Source: JAHRAW01 sp965212085 (GTDB taxonomy: Bacteria > Pseudomonadota > Gammaproteobacteria > Arenicellales > Poriferihabitantaceae). From it: DNA of 64,000 nucleotides. How positions within the stretch are numbered: position 1 is the first letter of the stretch; each line of letters opens with the position of its first letter. Positions 28,224-39,072 of the stretch are shown here, one piece after another. The position numbers were made by a program, and so were the translations under genes. The DNA lies in the NCBI GenBank assembly GCA_965212085.1, contig OZ243042.1, forward strand, positions 1,674,001 to 1,738,000, read 5' to 3'. The notes under the pieces were generated by a model. The model worked only from the letters and a program-made list of their open reading frames with translations, had not been told where the DNA came from and did not search any database.

Positions 28224-29756
28224 ATGCATAAAATCATCGAACAACTCGAACGCAAGCGCGCCCAGGCCAAGCAGGGTGGCGGCGAGGCGCGCATTCAGGT
28301 GCAGCACGCCAAGGGCAAACTGACCGCCCGCGAGCGCGTTGAAATTCTGTTTGACGACGACAGTTTCGAGGAGTGGGATATTTTCGTTGAGCATCGCTGC
28401 ACCGACTTCGGGATGCAGGAAAAAACCATCCCCGGAGACGGCGTGGTTACCGGCTACGGCACCATCAACGGCCGGCTGGTGTTCATCTACAGCCAGGACT
28501 TCACCGTGTTCGGCGGCTCTTTATCCGAAGCCCACGCGGAAAAAATCTGCAAGGTGATGGACCAGGCGATGAAGGTCGGCGCGCCGGTTATCGGCATCAA
28601 CGATTCCGGCGGCGCGCGCATCCAGGAGGGCGTCGCGTCCCTGGGCGGGTACGCCGAAGTGTTCCAGCGCAACGTGCTGGCATCGGGGGTGGTGCCGCAA
28701 ATTTCTTTGATCATGGGGCCGTGCGCCGGCGGCGCGGTGTACTCGCCGGCCATCACCGATTTTGTTTTCATGGTGGAAGACAGCTCCTATATGTTCGTGA
28801 CCGGCCCCGACGTGGTCAAAACCGTGACCCACGAAGAAGTGACCGCCGAAGACCTCGGCGGCGCGTTGACCCACACCACGCGTTCGGGAGTCGCCGACCT
28901 GTCCTTTGCCAACGACGTGGACGCGCTACTGATGACCCGGCGGCTGGTTAACTTCCTGCCGTCCAACAACCGCGACCGCCCGCCCCATCGCAGCTGCGAC
29001 GATTCCCTGGCGCGCGCGGAAAAATCCCTGGACACGCTGATACCCGACAACCCCAGCCAGCCTTACGACATCAAGGAAGTCATCGGCAAGGTCGTGGACG
29101 AAGGCGATTTTTTTGAACTGCAACCCGAGTACGCGAAAAACCTGGTAACCGGTTTTGGGCGCATGCAAGGCAACAGCGTGGGCTTCGTCGCCAACCAGCC
29201 GATGGTGCTGGCCGGCTGCCTCGACATCAACGCCTCCATCAAGGGCGCGCGCTTCGTGCGCTTTTGCGACGCTTTCAACATACCCATCGTCACCCTCGTG
29301 GACGTCCCCGGCTTCATGCCCGGCACCGCCCAGGAATACGGCGGCATCATCACCCACGGCGCCAAACTATTGTACGCCTACGCCGAATGTACCGTGCCCA
29401 AAGTCACCCTGATCACGCGCAAAGCCTACGGCGGCGCCTACGACGTGATGGCCTCCAAACACCTGCGAGGCGACGTCAACCTCGCTTGGCCGAGCGCCGA
29501 AATCGCGGTTATGGGACCCAAAGGCGCGGTCGAAATTATTTTCCGCGAAGAAGCCAAAGACCCGGCCGCCATCGCAGCCCGCACCGAAGAATACCGCGGA
29601 AAATTCGCCAACCCGTTCGTAGCCGGACGGCGGGGGTATATTGATGACGTGATCTTTCCGCGGGATACGCGGAAGCGGTTGTGCCGGTCGCTGGCGATGC
29701 TGCGGGAGAAGAGGTTGGAGAATCCTTGGAAGAAGCATGGGAATATTCCTTTGTAG
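28224..29756 (+). CDS. pccB: Propionyl-CoA carboxylase beta subunit
   Basis: Carboxyltransferase subunit that moves CO2 from biotin to propionyl-CoA; 510 residues, normal for the family. Oxyanion-hole glycine motifs are visible in both crotonase-fold halves: GGARIQEGV with GPCAGGAVYSPA, and the later VDVPGFMPGTAQEYGG with AYGGAYDVM. Propionyl rather than acetyl specificity is supported by the mutase, epimerase and MeaB genes in the same unit. The alpha subunit gene is 1.3 kb downstream, behind an insertion of toxin-antitoxin genes. Confidence 0.93.
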   Translation: MHKIIEQLERKRAQAKQGGGEARIQVQHAKGKLTARERVEILFDDDSFEEWDIFVEHRCTDFGMQEKTIPGDGVVTGYGTINGRLVFIYSQDFTVFGGSLSEAHAEKICKVMDQAMKVGAPVIGINDSGGARIQEGVASLGGYAEVFQRNVLASGVVPQISLIMGPCAGGAVYSPAITDFVFMVEDSSYMFVTGPDVVKTVTHEEVTAEDLGGALTHTTRSGVADLSFANDVDALLMTRRLVNFLPSNNRDRPPHRSCDDSLARAEKSLDTLIPDNPSQPYDIKEVIGKVVDEGDFFELQPEYAKNLVTGFGRMQGNSVGFVANQPMVLAGCLDINASIKGARFVRFCDAFNIPIVTLVDVPGFMPGTAQEYGGIITHGAKLLYAYAECTVPKVTLITRKAYGGAYDVMASKHLRGDVNLAWPSAEIAVMGPKGAVEIIFREEAKDPAAIAARTEEYRGKFANPFVAGRRGYIDDVIFPRDTRKRLCRSLAMLREKRLENPWKKHGNIPL

Positions 29757-29766
29757 GGAATGTATT

Positions 29767-30348
29767 ATGTTTATTCATTACTATCGTGAAAAACTGTCGG
29801 GTGCGATTGCTTATTTCTTGAGCAATACACACTATTGTTCCACGCTCAAACTGTTCAAACTTTTGAATTTTCTGGATTTTGAACATTACCGCCAGACAGG
29901 CAGATCGGTGACTGGGCTTGATTATCATGCGTTTGCAATGGGTCCGGTTCCTGTTAAGTTGTATGGGGAAATTCAGCAAGGGAGTGAAGAGAAAGCCGCT
30001 GTGATAGGAGTAAGGGAAACATTTGACGATCTGAGCGAGATCCTTGTAAAGCGTGAATTTACAACGAAAACAGATTTTGATGAAAACTATTTCACTCCAC
30101 GCGAATTGGAAATTATGGAACGATTGGTCTTTTTCTTCAAAGATATTAATTCCGATGTCATGAGCGCATATTCTCATAGTCCGAAACTTCCATGGAAAAA
30201 AATCTATGGAAAAGGTGACGGCAAAGGTCGCCTTATTCCTTACGCGTTGGCGTTACAGTCTGAGCCGATTGTCAATGACGAACCGACCATTGAAAAAGAT
30301 GAAATGCAGATGCTGGATGAAGTTTTTGAAGGAACGGGATTGCGCTAA
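29767..30348 (+). CDS. SocA/Panacea-domain antitoxin-like protein
   Basis: Protein of 193 residues. The N-terminal ~150 residues match the SocA-like (DUF4065, Panacea) antitoxin pattern: an opening that reads like AIAYFLSNTHYCSTLKLFKLLNFLDFEHY, then DYHAFAMGPVP, and a late SPKLPWKKI. This domain neutralises many unrelated toxins. AT-rich, located 10 bases after pccB, and followed directly by a short frame that is probably its damaged partner. Start at ATG 29767; an upstream in-frame ATG would overlap pccB. Confidence 0.75.
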   Translation: MFIHYYREKLSGAIAYFLSNTHYCSTLKLFKLLNFLDFEHYRQTGRSVTGLDYHAFAMGPVPVKLYGEIQQGSEEKAAVIGVRETFDDLSEILVKREFTTKTDFDENYFTPRELEIMERLVFFFKDINSDVMSAYSHSPKLPWKKIYGKGDGKGRLIPYALALQSEPIVNDEPTIEKDEMQMLDEVFEGTGLR

Positions 30349-30507
30349 ATGAGCGGAGATTTTAAAATAGGTGCGGTGTTGCACCATGATCAATTTAAGT
30401 TTGAAAGCGGTACGACACGAGATAAATACTTGGTGGTTCTGGGTGCAAACCCAGGAAGTGATTATTTGTGCGCATTGACCACAACCAAGATTAACGCGCA
30501 GAGCTGA
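30349..30507 (+). pseudogene. Probable truncated toxin partner of the SocA-like antitoxin
   Basis: A 52-residue frame whose ATG directly abuts the stop of the SocA-like gene. It begins like a complete domain (KIGAVLHHDQF, DKYLVVLGANPG, DYLCALTTTKIN) and then ends abruptly, with no obvious continuation before hicB at 30546. The start resembles a compact beta-barrel toxin, but I cannot assign a family. Loss of its C-terminus would leave an orphan antitoxin. Confidence 0.5.
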
Positions 30508-30545
30508 ACTGCCATAACTTTTTTTACACACGAGAGGATTAAATC

Positions 30546-30845
30546 ATGAAAACTCAACTCACCGGCATCATCGAAAAAGAAGGCAAATGGTACGTCGCCC
30601 TTTGCCCCGAGTTGAACGTGGTAAGCCAAGGCGAGACCGTGGGCGAAGCGCGCGCAAATTTGACCGAGGCGCTGGAATTGTTTTTTGAATGTGCAGATGA
30701 AGAGGAAGTGAACAGGCGGCTGGTACGCGAAGCATATGTTACGCCGCTGGAAAACATTGCCGACCGATTGAACGGAGCAGATGTGATTGCCTGGCGGCCT
30801 GGCGGCGAAATGTACGTGACGCCCATTGAAATTGCGCATGGCTAA
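30546..30845 (+). CDS. hicB: HicB-family antitoxin
   Basis: Protein of 99 residues with the HicB partial RNase H fold: GKWYVALCPELNVVSQGETVGEARANL, then TEALELFFE. It neutralises the HicA RNase coded downstream, with which it overlaps by 8 bases. No clear DNA-binding domain is visible at the C-terminus. Ribosome-binding GAGAGG precedes the ATG. The gene order, antitoxin first, is a common variant. Confidence 0.85.
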   Translation: MKTQLTGIIEKEGKWYVALCPELNVVSQGETVGEARANLTEALELFFECADEEEVNRRLVREAYVTPLENIADRLNGADVIAWRPGGEMYVTPIEIAHG

Positions 30846-31056
30846 GTTGCGGGTATTGTCGGGGAAGCAAGTTTGCAAAATTTTATCCATGCATGGTTTC
30901 GCTTTTGTCAGGCAGCGGGGAAGCCACGTCATCATGCGAAAGAAATTTGCCGCGCACGCCATTACGTTAACGGTGCCTGACCACAGAGAGGTCGCGCCGG
31001 GAACTTTGCTGTCCATCATCAAGGAAGCAGGCATTCCACGCAGCGAGTTTGAATAG
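30838..31056 (+). CDS. hicA: HicA-family mRNA interferase toxin
   Basis: Toxin of 72 residues from ATG 30838. The double-stranded-RNA-binding-like fold of HicA is recognisable: LSGKQVCKILSMHGF, the catalytic His in RQRGSHVIM (H30) and the late VAPGTLLSIIKEAGI. It would cleave mRNA when HicB is lost. pccA starts 4 bases after its stop, so the toxin pair lies inside the carboxylase operon. Confidence 0.87.
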   Translation: MAKLRVLSGKQVCKILSMHGFAFVRQRGSHVIMRKKFAAHAITLTVPDHREVAPGTLLSIIKEAGIPRSEFE

Positions 31057-31059
31057 CCA

Positions 31060-33082
<2,023 letters not shown>

Positions 33083-33090
<8 letters not shown>

Positions 33091-34060
33091 CATCAAAACC
33101 CTGCGTTCCGGCGACCGCCGCGCGCTGGCGCAAGCCATCACCCTGCTCGAATCCACCCGCGCCGAGGACCGCACGGCGGCGGAGAAACTGCTGCGCAGCG
33201 TCATGCCGCACACCGGCAACTCGATTCGCATCGGCATCACCGGCGCGCCCGGCGTCGGCAAGTCCACTTTTATCGAGGCATTCGGCAACCGCGCCACGGA
33301 GCAGGGGCATCGCGTGGCGGTGCTGACCATTGATCCGACCTCGTCCTTCAGCGGCGGTTCGATACTCGGCGACAAAACCCGAATGGAAACGCTGGCCGCC
33401 AACCCGAAGGCATTCATTCGCCCGTCGCCGTCGGGGCAGACCCTGGGCGGCGTTGCCCGGCGAACCCATGAAGCGGTGCTGGCCTGCGAAGCGGCCGGGT
33501 TTGATTTGGTTATCGTGGAAACCGTGGGGGTCGGGCAGTCGGAAACCCTGGTGGCGGCGATGACGGATATTTTTTTGTTGATGCTGCCGCCGGTGGCCGG
33601 CGACGAACTGCAAGGCATCAAGCGGGGCATTATGGAGCTGGCGGACGTCGTCATCGTCAACAAGTCCGATGGCGGCCTGGAGAAACAGGCGACCGCCGCC
33701 GCCGCCGACATCAAGCACGCGCTGCACCTGATTCAGCGGCGGCTGGCGGCGTGGCGGGTGCCGGTGCTGATCACTTCCGCCCTGGAAAATACCGGCGTTG
33801 ATGCGGTGCAAAAAAAAATTGATGAATACCGCCGCCTGCTGGAGGCGGACGGCGCGTTGCAAAAGCGCCGGCAACAGCAGGCGCGGGACTGGTTGTGGAA
33901 CGAGACCCGCGAGCAGTTGCTGGCGGAGTTGAAGAACGACAGCGCGGTTGGCGCGGCCCTTGAGGACGCGTTGCAGCAGGTCGGCGAGGGCGAACTGCCG
34001 GCGTCCATCGCCGCGCGAAAACTGGTTGCGGCGTTTATGGGTTCGGCAGATGATCGGTAA
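33083..34060 (+). CDS. meaB: Methylmalonyl-CoA mutase chaperone GTPase MeaB/ArgK
   Basis: G3E-family GTPase of 325 residues that loads and protects the B12 mutase. Visible: Walker A GAPGVGKS (54-61), the switch region DPTSSFSGGSILGDKTRM, ETVGVGQSE, and NKSDG for guanine recognition. The ATG at 33083 overlaps the end of pccA by 8 bases, and the epimerase gene starts within its last codons. The context with mutase, carboxylase and epimerase settles the function. Confidence 0.95.
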
Positions 34061-34454
34061 GTTGAACCACGTGGCGATTGTCGTGCCGGACCTCGCCGCC
34101 GCCGGCGATTTGTACCGGGACGCTTTCGGCGCCCGCGTGTCGGCGCCGCTGGAGCTACCCGAACACGGCGTTACCACGGTTTTTGTGGAACTGCCCAATA
34201 CCAAAATCGAGTTGCTGCACCCCCTGGGCGAGCACTCGCCCATCGCCAAGTTTCTGCAGCGAAATCCCGCCGGCGGAATGCACCACCTGTGCTATGAGGT
34301 TGACGACATCCAACGGGCCGTTGAACGGCTGGCCGGCGAGGGCATGAGAATCCTCGGCGACGGCAAACCGAAAATCGGCGCCCACGGCAAACCGGTGGTG
34401 TTTTTGCATCCCGCCGACGCCGTGGGAACCCTGATTGAACTGGAACAGGTTTGA
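34050..34454 (+). CDS. mce: Methylmalonyl-CoA epimerase
   Basis: Vicinal-oxygen-chelate enzyme of 134 residues that converts the (S) to the (R) form of methylmalonyl-CoA, between carboxylase and mutase. Metal ligands and motifs are visible: LNHVAIVVPDL (His near 6), VELPNTKIELLHPLGE, GGMHHLCYEVDD and TLIELEQ (Glu near the end). It overlaps meaB by 11 bases, so translation is probably coupled. Confidence 0.94.
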   Translation: MIGKLNHVAIVVPDLAAAGDLYRDAFGARVSAPLELPEHGVTTVFVELPNTKIELLHPLGEHSPIAKFLQRNPAGGMHHLCYEVDDIQRAVERLAGEGMRILGDGKPKIGAHGKPVVFLHPADAVGTLIELEQV

Positions 34455-34481
34455 GTTTCTAAGGCGTGCGGGCTTGCGAAC

Positions 34482-35216
34482 ATGAGCAAGGGCGACATTG
34501 ACAAAGTCTATGCCGGCAAACTGCCCCGCGTGGTTGATTTTGTGTTTGACGATCACGTGGCGGCGGTGTTCCCCGACATGATCCGGCGCTCGGTGCCCGG
34601 TTACGAAACCATCGTCTCCATGCTCGGCGTTATCGCCGAACGGCGCCTGCGGGGCGGTTGCAACGTCTATGACCTGGGCTGCTCGCTGGGGGCGGCGATG
34701 TTGTCGGTGCACTCCCGGATTCCCGACCCGTCGGTGCGCTTCATCGGCGTTGACAACTCCGCGCCGATGCTGGAGCAATGCCGCAACAACCTGAACGGCG
34801 TGATTGACTCCGAACGATTCAGTTTGCTGCACTGCGATATTCGGGACGCGGAAATCAAGGACGCCGGCATGGTAATCCTGAACTTCACCTTGCAGTTCCT
34901 CGACCCCGCCGACCGCATCGGCCTGCTGACCCGAATTCATACCGGCCTGAAACCCGGCGGAGTTTTGGTGCTCTCGGAAAAAATCGCCTTTGAAGATTCC
35001 GGTGAAGAAACCCTGCAACAGTCCATGCACGATCAGTTCAAGGCCGCGAACGGTTACAGCGAGTTGGAGATCGCGCAAAAAAGAGCGGCGCTGGAAAACG
35101 TCATGACGCCGGACAGCGCGACGGCCCACCACGAACGATTGCGGCGGGCGGGGTTTTCGCGGGTCAGTCAATGGTTCCGGGCGTTTAATTTTTGCTCCTT
35201 CATCGCGCTTAAATGA
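34482..35216 (+). CDS. cmoA: Carboxy-S-adenosyl-L-methionine synthase
   Basis: Makes carboxy-SAM from SAM and prephenate for wobble-uridine modification of tRNA (cmo5U34). It has 244 residues with the family pattern DFVFDDHVAAVFPDMIRRSVPGY at the start and SAM-binding VYDLGCSLGAA near 63-73. Overlaps cmoB by ATGA, the usual arrangement in gammaproteobacteria. Confidence 0.95.
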   Translation: MSKGDIDKVYAGKLPRVVDFVFDDHVAAVFPDMIRRSVPGYETIVSMLGVIAERRLRGGCNVYDLGCSLGAAMLSVHSRIPDPSVRFIGVDNSAPMLEQCRNNLNGVIDSERFSLLHCDIRDAEIKDAGMVILNFTLQFLDPADRIGLLTRIHTGLKPGGVLVLSEKIAFEDSGEETLQQSMHDQFKAANGYSELEIAQKRAALENVMTPDSATAHHERLRRAGFSRVSQWFRAFNFCSFIALK

Positions 35217-36235
35217 CGACGCAGGATTGGGCCGGCCTGGACGAGGCGCTGGACTCGGTTGGCCTGGGGTCATTGACTGAGGCATTGCTGAAAAGCGCGC
35301 GGCGCGTCTATCAAAGCAACCCGCACGGCGACCGGGAAAAATGGCAAAGCATGCTTGAACAACTTCCCGACATCACCGCTTCCGCCCACGACCTGACCGG
35401 CCCGGCGGTTCGCATCGGCGACCCGAAGGATTGCGAAGACGCGGCCAGGGCGAACCTCAAACAACTGCTACTGCAACTGAAGCCGTGGCGCAAGGGGCCG
35501 TTCGAGTTATTCGGCGTAGCCATTGACGGCGAATGGCGTTCCAACCTCAAGTGGGCGCGGCTCGCGGAAAAAATCACTTGCCTGCGGGGCCGCCGCGTGC
35601 TCGACGTCGGCTGCGGAAACGGCTATTACCTGTGGCGCATGCTCGGCCAGGGCGCAACCCTCGCGCTGGGCATTGACCCCGGCCAGTTGTTCATCGCCCA
35701 GTTCAACGCTATGAGACGCTACTGCCCGGACTTCCCGGCGTTTGTTTTGCCGTTAAAAAGCGCGCAGTTTTCATTTGGTAACGGCACCGGTAACGGTAAC
35801 GGAACCGGCACCGGCACCGGCGCCGGCTTTGACACGGTATTTTCCATGGGCGTTTTATCCCACCGCCGCAATCCCCGCGACCATCTTCGGGAGTTGCTCG
35901 GCTTTGCCCGCCCCGGCGGCGAGTTGGTGGTTGAAACTTTGGTGGTGGACGGCGGCGCCGATAGCGTGCTGGCGCCCGCCGGCCGCTACGCCCAAATGCG
36001 CAACGTCCACGCAATCCCGTCGCCCCTGGCGTTGGAAGCGTGGCTGCAAAAATCAGGCGCCACCGATGTTCAACTCCTCGACGTCAGCACCACCACCAGC
36101 GAAGAACAGCGCGTTACCGAATGGATGCAGTTTGAATCCCTTGCCGATTTCCTCGACCCAAACGACCCGGCCAAAACCCGCGAAGGCCACCCGGCCCCGC
36201 AGCGGGGTATTTTTCTTTGCCGACGGCCCGAATAG
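35213..36235 (+). CDS. cmoB: tRNA U34 carboxymethyltransferase CmoB
   Basis: Transfers the carboxymethyl group from carboxy-SAM to 5-hydroxyuridine-34 of tRNA; 340 residues. Visible motifs: WRSNLKWARL, SAM-binding VLDVGCGNGYYLWRM, GIDPGQLFIAQF and SMGVLSHRRNP. A repeat-coded Gly/Asn/Thr stretch (about residues 191-204; 35777-35825) interrupts the Rossmann domain at a surface-loop position, so folding should be tolerated. Confidence 0.94.
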   Translation: MTTQDWAGLDEALDSVGLGSLTEALLKSARRVYQSNPHGDREKWQSMLEQLPDITASAHDLTGPAVRIGDPKDCEDAARANLKQLLLQLKPWRKGPFELFGVAIDGEWRSNLKWARLAEKITCLRGRRVLDVGCGNGYYLWRMLGQGATLALGIDPGQLFIAQFNAMRRYCPDFPAFVLPLKSAQFSFGNGTGNGNGTGTGTGAGFDTVFSMGVLSHRRNPRDHLRELLGFARPGGELVVETLVVDGGADSVLAPAGRYAQMRNVHAIPSPLALEAWLQKSGATDVQLLDVSTTTSEEQRVTEWMQFESLADFLDPNDPAKTREGHPAPQRGIFLCRRPE

Positions 36236-36324
36236 CGACGCAGTATGTCGTATGGCTGGATTACGGTAGGTTCACGATGACTGATCCGGTGATCAAAACA
36301 TAACTCTACCCGTGGTGGCATAAC

Positions 36325-37809
36325 ATGTCCGCAAAACTCTCAAAATCAAAAATCCTGTCCGGCTTGCAGTGCGAAAAACGGCTTTGGCTGGAAACCCATA
36401 AACCGCAAGACGCGGCAACTTCGGATAGCGTCGAACGCCTTTTTGCCATCGGGCATGCGGTCAACGACGTCGTGCGTTCCCTGCACAAAGACGGCCACCT
36501 TGTGGAATGGGATGGAACGGGATCGTCGGCGTTGCGGGAAACCCAACGGGTGCTTGAGGCGCATCCCGAAAAACCCGTGTTTGAAGCGACTTTCGCATAT
36601 CAAGGCGTGTTGATCAGGGCCGACATACTAAAGAAGGAAGCGGGCGGCTACCGGTTGATCGAGGTCAAGGCGGGCACTTCCGTCAAAGACCCGCATTACC
36701 CGGATTGCGCCGTGCAAGCCTGGGTGTTGGAAGGCTGCGGGCTGTCCCTTGACAAGGTGGAACTCGCGCATATTGACAACCAATTCGTGTATGGCGGCGA
36801 CCACGACTACCGGGGATTGCTTCATCACGCAGACCTTGCGGGGGATATTGACGAACTCAAAAAGGAAGTCCCGGAGTGGGTGGCAAAGTTTCAAGAAGTT
36901 GTGGCGGGAAAAGAGCCGGACATAGAAACCGGAAATCATTGCCACAATCCTTACTCGTGCCCCTTCATCGGTTATTGCTCGGGGCCGGATGCGGGTACTG
37001 AGTTTCCGCTATCCTGTCTGCCGGGGCGAAAAGAAATTGTGAAAGAACTGGAGGCCGAGGGCATTGATGACATTCGCGACATACCGCCGGGACGCCTGAG
37101 CAACACAACTCAGGAACGCGTGCGAAAGGTGACGGCGCAAGGCAAGGCGGAGTTCAAGCCGGCAATAAAGAAAATCATCAACGGTTATTCCCGCCCCCGT
37201 TACTACCTTGACTTTGAAACCATCAGTTTCGCGGTGCCCGTCTGGAAAGGAACCCGTCCTTACCAAGCCCTTCCGTTTCAATGGTCGTGCCATACCGAAG
37301 CGCAGCCGGGGCGGTATGAACACGCGGAATTTCTTGATACAACGGGCGATGCGCCGATGCGGCCGTTCATTGAAACTCTGCTGGCGGCGGTTGGGAAAGA
37401 CGGCCCGATATTTGTGTACAGTCACTATGAACAGACTTGTTTGAACGCGCTTGCCCGCCGTTTTCCGGATTTGGAATCGGACATCAATCAAGTCATCAAT
37501 CGCCTGGTTGATTTGTTGCCGCTGACAAAGGAGCACTACTATCACCCCGGCATGCGCGGGTCGTGGTCGCTGAAAGAAGTGCTACCAACCATTGCCCCCG
37601 GCTTGTCTTACGGCGACCTCGGCGAAGTGCAGGATGGCGAAGCGGCGGGCGCGGCCTATCTGCAAGTCATCCATCCCGATACCGAACCACAACGCCGCCA
37701 ATCATTGATCAACGATTTACTCGGCTATTGCAAACGCGATACCGAAGCGTTGATCGCGCTGGTTGATTTTTTATCAACCGGAACCTATCCTGGAGTTACG
37801 CTGCCATGA
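36325..37809 (+). CDS. DUF2779 protein: Cas4-like nuclease plus DnaQ-like exonuclease
   Basis: Protein of 494 residues. The N-terminal half looks like a Cas4/RecB-type iron-sulfur nuclease: C16 (GLQCEKRLW), D100, E113-x-K115 (LIEVKAG), Q131, and cysteines C206, C212 and C218 that with C16 could hold a 4Fe-4S cluster. The second half starts at YYLDFETI (D296, E298) and ends with YCKRDTEAL, which resembles a DEDD 3'-5' exonuclease. Family function is not established; its context (WYL regulator and small protein in the same unit) is typical of defence loci. Codon use is close to the host. Overlaps the next small gene by ATGA. Confidence 0.8.
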   Translation: MSAKLSKSKILSGLQCEKRLWLETHKPQDAATSDSVERLFAIGHAVNDVVRSLHKDGHLVEWDGTGSSALRETQRVLEAHPEKPVFEATFAYQGVLIRADILKKEAGGYRLIEVKAGTSVKDPHYPDCAVQAWVLEGCGLSLDKVELAHIDNQFVYGGDHDYRGLLHHADLAGDIDELKKEVPEWVAKFQEVVAGKEPDIETGNHCHNPYSCPFIGYCSGPDAGTEFPLSCLPGRKEIVKELEAEGIDDIRDIPPGRLSNTTQERVRKVTAQGKAEFKPAIKKIINGYSRPRYYLDFETISFAVPVWKGTRPYQALPFQWSCHTEAQPGRYEHAEFLDTTGDAPMRPFIETLLAAVGKDGPIFVYSHYEQTCLNALARRFPDLESDINQVINRLVDLLPLTKEHYYHPGMRGSWSLKEVLPTIAPGLSYGDLGEVQDGEAAGAAYLQVIHPDTEPQRRQSLINDLLGYCKRDTEALIALVDFLSTGTYPGVTLP

Positions 37810-37961
37810 AAACACTTCCCAAAAGAACCAAACCCAAGGGGCAGCTTTATCAGGAGGACGTAATTGAAATACTGAGAAAGCACCCTGATACTGGTAATGC
37901 AATTATTGAAGGCTATCGGAATTATCTGGAGAATACCGTAAACTCCCAGAAAGGCAAATAG
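37806..37961 (+). CDS. Small protein, 51 residues, coupled to DUF2779
   Basis: ATG at 37806 overlaps the stop of the DUF2779 gene (ATGA), which strongly suggests coupled translation. The product is basic at its N-terminus (KTLPKRTKPKGQ) and then mixed-charge helical (YQEDVIEILRKH, AIIEGYRNYL). No family is recognised; it could be a small regulatory or inhibitory partner. A WYL regulator begins 34 bases downstream. Confidence 0.6.
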   Translation: MKTLPKRTKPKGQLYQEDVIEILRKHPDTGNAIIEGYRNYLENTVNSQKGK

Positions 37962-37994
37962 TAATGAATCAACACTCAAAAATAACTAAACCTA

Positions 37995-39005
37995 ATGCGT
38001 AAATCCACCGAAACCATTTTCCGCATGCTGGCGATGCTGGCGGTGATACCGGTGTACCCGAAGATGTCGAGCACAACGGAAATACGGAAAAAACTGTCCG
38101 CCAAAAATCCGGAGTTCAACGTTGATGCGCGCTCCATACAGCGCAACCTTGAGCAACTGTCCGGGTCATACCCGATAACCTGCGAACAACAAGGGCGTAC
38201 AAACTACTGGTTCTGGTCCAACGAACACGCGATCACGCAAATCCCGGCAATGGATCAGTCCACCGCGCTCGCCTTGAAGTTGGCGTCGGAACACTTGAAA
38301 CTGCTCATACCGCCCGCCACGCTCCACCTCTTGGAACCCTACTTCAAATACGCAACGGAAATTTTGCAACAAACCCGGTTCGGAAAGTGGTCGGAAAAAA
38401 TTCACATCATCAACCGGGGGCCTGAGTTGCTCGCGCCGGCGGTAAAGCGGGAAGTGCAAGACGTTGTCTATGGCGCGTTGCTGGAAAGCAAACAGTTTGA
38501 AGCGGATTACAAAGGCAAGGGGAAAGCCGACACCAAACGCCATATCTTGAACCCCCTCGGCATCGTGTTCAGAAATGGAATTATCTACCTGGTGGCAACC
38601 GCGTGGGACTATGAAGACCCGCTACACTACGCGTTGCACCGCATGAGCCGCGCGAACTTGCTGGATGCGCCCGCAAACTCGGTTGCGGGTTTTGACCTTG
38701 CGCGTTATGTCAAGGAAGAGAAGGGGTTTTCCTATCCCGTGTCAGGCAAGAAAATAAAGTTGCGCGCGTTGTTTTCCAATGGTGCGGGGGTTCATTTGGC
38801 TGAATCCAGATTGTCGGATGATCAAAGGATCATTGCTAAAAAAGATGGCAGGATGCTGGTTGAAGCGACGGTGGCGGATACTGCTGAATTGCGGTGGTGG
38901 TTGCAGGGGTTTGGGAGTAATGTTGAAGTTGTTGGGCCGCGGGGGTTGAGGGGGGAGTTTTTGGGGTTGGCGGAAGAGATGAGAAGTATTTACAATGATG
39001 GTTGA
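37995..39005 (+). CDS. WYL-domain transcriptional regulator
   Basis: Protein of 336 residues with an N-terminal winged helix (about 1-75, TEIRKKL, RSIQRNLEQL), a central WYL domain (about 150-225, ILNPLGIVFRNGIIYLVATAWD) and a C-terminal extension (WCX) near 255-330. WYL regulators often control defence genes and sense nucleic acids or nucleotides. It sits behind the DUF2779 gene and the 51-residue gene and probably controls them. Its last ~50 codons are almost wholly G/T-ending, a sharp change from the start of the gene. Confidence 0.87.
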   Translation: MRKSTETIFRMLAMLAVIPVYPKMSSTTEIRKKLSAKNPEFNVDARSIQRNLEQLSGSYPITCEQQGRTNYWFWSNEHAITQIPAMDQSTALALKLASEHLKLLIPPATLHLLEPYFKYATEILQQTRFGKWSEKIHIINRGPELLAPAVKREVQDVVYGALLESKQFEADYKGKGKADTKRHILNPLGIVFRNGIIYLVATAWDYEDPLHYALHRMSRANLLDAPANSVAGFDLARYVKEEKGFSYPVSGKKIKLRALFSNGAGVHLAESRLSDDQRIIAKKDGRMLVEATVADTAELRWWLQGFGSNVEVVGPRGLRGEFLGLAEEMRSIYNDG

Positions 39006-39072
39006 GATTGTAACGATAGTGAAAATATACTGTAAAATCATATTAGCAACATAACTTTTGGAGGAAATTCGA

